Source: Ophiodon elongatus (Eukaryota > Chordata > Actinopteri > Perciformes > Hexagrammidae). Taken from it: a stretch of DNA of 64,000 nt. Below the pieces are notes generated by a model. The model made no database searches. It saw only the letters and a program-made list of their open reading frames with translations, and was not told where the DNA came from. Each line of letters starts with the position of its first letter. The first letter of the stretch is position 1. This document shows, one piece after another, positions 25,070 to 64,000 of this stretch. The stretch spans positions 682,001 through 746,000 of the forward strand of contig JACSYO010002129.1 in assembly GCA_016806645.1 (NCBI GenBank), read 5' to 3'. The position numbers and the translations under genes were made by a program.

Positions 25070-25851
25070 TTAAAGGAACAGTGCGCCCGATTCAGTGGCA
25101 TCTAGTGGTGAGGTTGCAGACAGCAATCAAAAACATGACCCTTCGCTCCTCCCTCCCTTTCCATGCGGAGAACTTGGGTAGATAAGAGATTGAATTAGGT
25201 TTCAATGTTGTTTACATGTTCATGCTTGTTGAACAGATGTATTGATAAAGTATCAGCTTTTTACTCGGGAATGTTTTATTGCAGTAACAGTGACAAGCGT
25301 AGTTGCCAACTCGTGTATTCTGTACATCGCCTGGTTCGGTCACCGCCTCTCTGCTCGCTGAGTTATCGTGTTTCTGTGCTTGTGTCTTAGCTTTCTGTGT
25401 CGTTGAAGCTCAGCCTGACAGAGAAAGCGGTGGATATGTTCTCTTCAGCGTGATATAAAATTACCCCAAAACATTAAAAAGTACTTATGAAAAGCACCAG
25501 TATCATCGGAGCTCATTAATACTCTGATCTTTAATAATCCAGGGCTTGTTTAATACCGAGTTTTGGTAGCCATCGCTACCTTTAGGTAATGCAAAAACTC
25601 AAACGTCTCTCATAGAGCCCGTGTTCGTTAGTGTTCGTCCGTTCTGGGCTGTGTAGAAACATGGCGGTGCAAGATGGCGGACTCCGTGGAAGACGACCCT
25701 GCTCCCTATGTAGATATAAATGGCTTTTCTTCCTAAGCTAAATAATACATAATGATTCTCAGTTTCAGGTCATTATACACCAATGAAAACATATTATTTT
25801 ATTCTATTTCTGCCTATTAATTACCGTAAATGTTACACACTGTTCCTTTAA
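25070..25851. mobile_element. TTAA-bounded MITE with 'TTAAAGGAACAGTG' ends
   Basis: The left end reads ttaaaggaacagtgcgcccg and the right end is acacactgttcctttaa. The ends are inverted repeats bounded by TTAA. Inside are ggcatctagtggtgaggttg and gtagaaacatggcggtgcaa, sequence I recall as very frequent in percomorph fish. TTAA ends suggest piggyBac-type mobilisation; no transposase is present. Confidence 0.85.
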
Positions 25852-27334
25852 AGAAAACCTTTAAGATTTACTTTTCGTGTCATTGTAATGTCACTCAATA
25901 ACCCTTAGATGAGCTGTATTTAACATTTTGAACATTAGCAGCAAAAAACTATTGTTTATGTAAAGATAGAGTAGAGTTATGTCTGCCTAAGCAGAGAATG
26001 AAGTAGCTCTCCCTCTGTGTATGTTGTTTTCCGATCTTCTCCTTGCTTTGTTGGCATCGGCTGCAAATGTTTTTAGTGCATTTGAGCGTGCCCCACTGGT
26101 TAGCTCACCGCCGACGCTCTGCACTGCTCTCATACGGTGGTTACAGCCGACAACGTCGTCCCGACCGTCAGCGTCATCACAGAAGCACCCTTCAGGTAAA
26201 CAGTTTGCACTGTTAATGCTGTTAGCATTGTTTATTGTGAGCTGCCGGCTCGCTGCTGACATGTTGAGAGCCATTGAGAGGCAATTGAAATGCACCGGAT
26301 CTCAGATCTTGCACCTATAAATAATGCAATTTCCATTATAATGAATTATCCATCCACTTTTGAAAAAGTTATGAATCTGTCAGTGATTTATACTGCCATG
26401 CGTTTTCTTTTTTGTAAAAGTAAAAAGGTAAATAAAAATGTCCTATCACAAACAAACTGTACCCTTGACTCGTCTTTCACTTTTTCCTTAAAACCTTCCA
26501 GCCTGATCCCTTTGGTCCTCCCCCCTTTGCCTTGCTTAAGATCAATGCTTTCCGGCCTGAAATAAGGAGATTACCCAGGCACACTCTCCCACCCTCCCCC
26601 AGCTTTATAGCATGCTTGCACCAGTTCAGGTTCTTCTTCAAATTCTTCCCTGTAACTCATGCTCTTATGCATCCCAATTACGTCTCTGTTGTGCTTGAGC
26701 AAATCAGGTCATTTTGGCACTGTCAAGTGTCATCTATAATCACATTGTCTTTCAGACCATGCAAATAGGTCTACTTAGGACTGTCTGTGTAAAATACTTG
26801 TCTGCAGGGTCTGATATGGTTTCTATTTCCTGAAATAATTGGTTCGTACCACTGTTTCAAAGCTTTACCACTCTCTCTCAAATGTCAGAATTATAAGTCA
26901 CCTGTCTTATTTGCCAATTTATATTATTCTGTGTTATATTCTAAAATATGCATATGAGGCATGAAGAAAAAGCCATTACAAAATAGAATAATTTATTGTA
27001 GAGAGCTACCATGAATAGGTCCATAATGTTTCCTTCATGATGTATACAGTGATGTTCACATTGGAAATTTGACAGATGATAATTTGGAGTGACTGTCTAA
27101 TTTTATACACTATGGGTCCAACTCCAGCACAGCAATGTCCCATTCAACTTTTGTAAAGAACCAGCATATTCAAAAAGACTCGTAGAAAACATCTCGTCAT
27201 AACATATGCATACGTTTGCATGAAACACATTTTCAGTCATCATATCAATGCTATGTTACACCGTAACATGTTGAACACACATAATCTCACTTGACGATTC
27301 TTGGTGATGTATTTCATGTACAATACTTGTGTCC
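25852..27334. other. intergenic between sdk2 3' end and repeats
   Basis: AT-rich with short ORFs only. Two minus-strand AATAAA hexamers (26231-26236 and 26992-26997) leave open a longer sdk2 3' UTR. Confidence 0.4.
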
Positions 27335-28523
27335 GGTTGCTGTCAATCATTAAATAAAGTTTATTAAATAAACATAGATACACCATCAGGCTGACCTTTT
27401 CTACAGCCTCATGAACAAATACATAATATCAGCTTTGTTATTTTGAATGTTTACTCTCTGTAAGATTCATGTTGTCTTATTTTTTGTCTGGTCAAGAAAA
27501 CACATTCTTTAAAAAAGCGTTGAAAATTAGATATTTCAGTTTTTCACTGTTCTTTATGTTGCAATAACCCTATTAATGCTATTAATAGCATATTGTTATG
27601 TGGTTGTGATGTGATAGAATAATTTGAACCAAGAAGATTTGTGCTTTTGGTCCTCAATCATATTCTGTCATAACCAAAAAGAAAATGGATGCACATTACA
27701 AAAAGTTGTCTTAGCTTGTACATCTACTGACATGAGTACCAGCACACAATCAACACATTCCCCACACTACTATAAATGTGCCACAATGCTTTAATGTGAT
27801 TCATAACATTGTCACTAGTGATGTTCTGAAAATGTTTAGCTTGAAGCTGACTGATATAAATATCTGGTAAACAATATGAGACAAGTACATATAGTAAACA
27901 CATAATGCAGTTCCAACAATGTTTAGGCAGAGTGAGAAGGTCAAATGCAGCCGAGGGCCACAGTGACCACAAGCGCCAAAGTCAGAGTCCATTTCTCACT
28001 ATCAGTTCGTCCTTTGTCCGAAAATCACATTATTCCATAAGGGTTGTTTTTTTCCATCGTCCAGTCTCAGCAAGCCAAGTGGTCCATACTCTTTATGGTT
28101 CTCAGGTGTTGTTTTTTCATAAAGCTCTCATATTAAACAATATTACAGTGTTTTTATAACAAGGGTTTCTTTTTTTCAGAACCTTGGGTTCTGTACTCCC
28201 TTGTTTATATGGTTGTACCTTCAAATAAATTTACTTAAGCAACGCATAAAATCTTTCAAATGATTGTCTTTTCATAAAATACATGTCACATCGACTAACC
28301 ATTCATACGGGCAACACACAATCATACGCACACACTCTTCACAGAGGAGAAAACGCTATTCAAGATGCCTGCAATGCTTAATATTGAGCAACAACTCTGT
28401 CAAATAGACAGAAAAGAAACAAAAAAAAAAAAGGGAAAAAGAGCAAAATACAAACAAACCAACAACAACAAAATCAAAGACTCGTCCTCAGGGTCTTGTT
28501 GTTATTGGAAGGAGAGCTGTGTG
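27335..28523 (-). other. sdk2: probable sdk2 3' UTR, end uncertain
   Basis: Sequence following the stop codon carries no other gene. The nearest clear minus-strand AATAAA reads from 27365 to 27360, giving a 3' UTR of about 1.2 kb; further AATAAA hexamers lie at 26992-26997 and 26231-26236. The end was set from the first hexamer only and is a guess without transcript data. Confidence 0.4.
27360..27365 (-). terminator. candidate polyadenylation signal of sdk2
   Basis: AATAAA on the minus strand about 1.16 kb after the sdk2 stop codon. An AATAAA on the plus strand overlaps the same AT-rich spot, so chance occurrence is possible. Confidence 0.3.
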
Positions 28524-63696
<35,173 letters not shown>

Positions 63697-64000
63697 CTGG
63701 AAAAAAGGAAGAGAAGAAAAGAACGTAAGGTGAAAAGTGAGAGTGATGTAAAAAAAAAAAAGACGGCGAAAGAAAGAAAGGGAAGCCGTCAGAGGGGGTA
63801 GTTGGTAAAAAAAGGTAGTGGTTCGGTGATTCAGTAACCTCTGTGAGCGGACACACAACACAATTTCAGCAATTCACAGGAAATGAGGACTCGGAACAAG
63901 CCATTTACATTTTTCTTCTACACTGATTGGGAACTTGAAGGTCAACAGAAAAGCCTGCCAAAAAGCACATGAAATAAGTTGTTACTGCAAAAGCAGCTTA
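63697..64000 (-). other. sdk2 first intron in window, runs off the edge
   Basis: Purine-rich sequence preceding w1; pyrimidine-rich on the gene strand near the acceptor. The signal-peptide exon is not within the window. Confidence 0.6.

Overview
This is vertebrate nuclear DNA, most likely from a ray-finned (percomorph-like) teleost. It has a large multi-exon gene with GT-AG introns and many (CA)n microsatellites. It also has dispersed elements that I recognise as typical of fish genomes, including a TTAA-flanked MITE and a MITE whose end reads like 'AGGGCTGCAAC'. No bacterial, viral or organellar gene was seen. Human counterparts are cited from memory; no database search was possible.

Both genes I can support are on the minus strand. 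The right half, from the window's right edge down to about 28.5 kb, is Sidekick-2 (sdk2), a synaptic and cell-adhesion receptor of the Ig superfamily. I resolved 44 coding exons with GT-AG borders. They join without a frame break into about 2172 residues: six Ig domains, thirteen fibronectin III domains, one transmembrane helix and a cytoplasmic tail ending GFSSFV. Only the signal-peptide exon and promoter lie beyond 64000. The gene is compact, with 44 exons in about 35 kb.

Downstream in the same orientation is cdc42ep4 (BORG4), a Cdc42 effector. It has one 347-codon coding exon (10325-11368) with a CRIB motif. Its 5' UTR begins at a splice acceptor at 11474, and a candidate non-coding first exon and promoter lies about 10 kb upstream near 21343-21440. 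SDK2 and CDC42EP4 are also adjacent and co-oriented in human, so gene order supports the paralogue call.

The remainder is non-coding: 1-8.6 kb (an inverted repeat with arms of about 140 bp, a degenerate AT-rich tandem array at 6.8-7.7 kb, no recognisable gene), the putative cdc42ep4 intron (11.5-21.3 kb), and the spacer between the genes (21.4-27.3 kb). That spacer holds a 437 bp duplicated unit whose second copy is split by about 1.8 kb, and a TTAA-bounded MITE of about 780 bp. Introns of sdk2 carry long microsatellites, one of them a (TG)56 tract almost touching a splice acceptor.

I found no convincing new biological system. The better leads are splice architecture (the TG tract, an in-frame transmembrane exon, a 57-nt cassette-like exon, tandem acceptors), a proline-rich patch in the Sdk2 tail, and the nested repeat structures.
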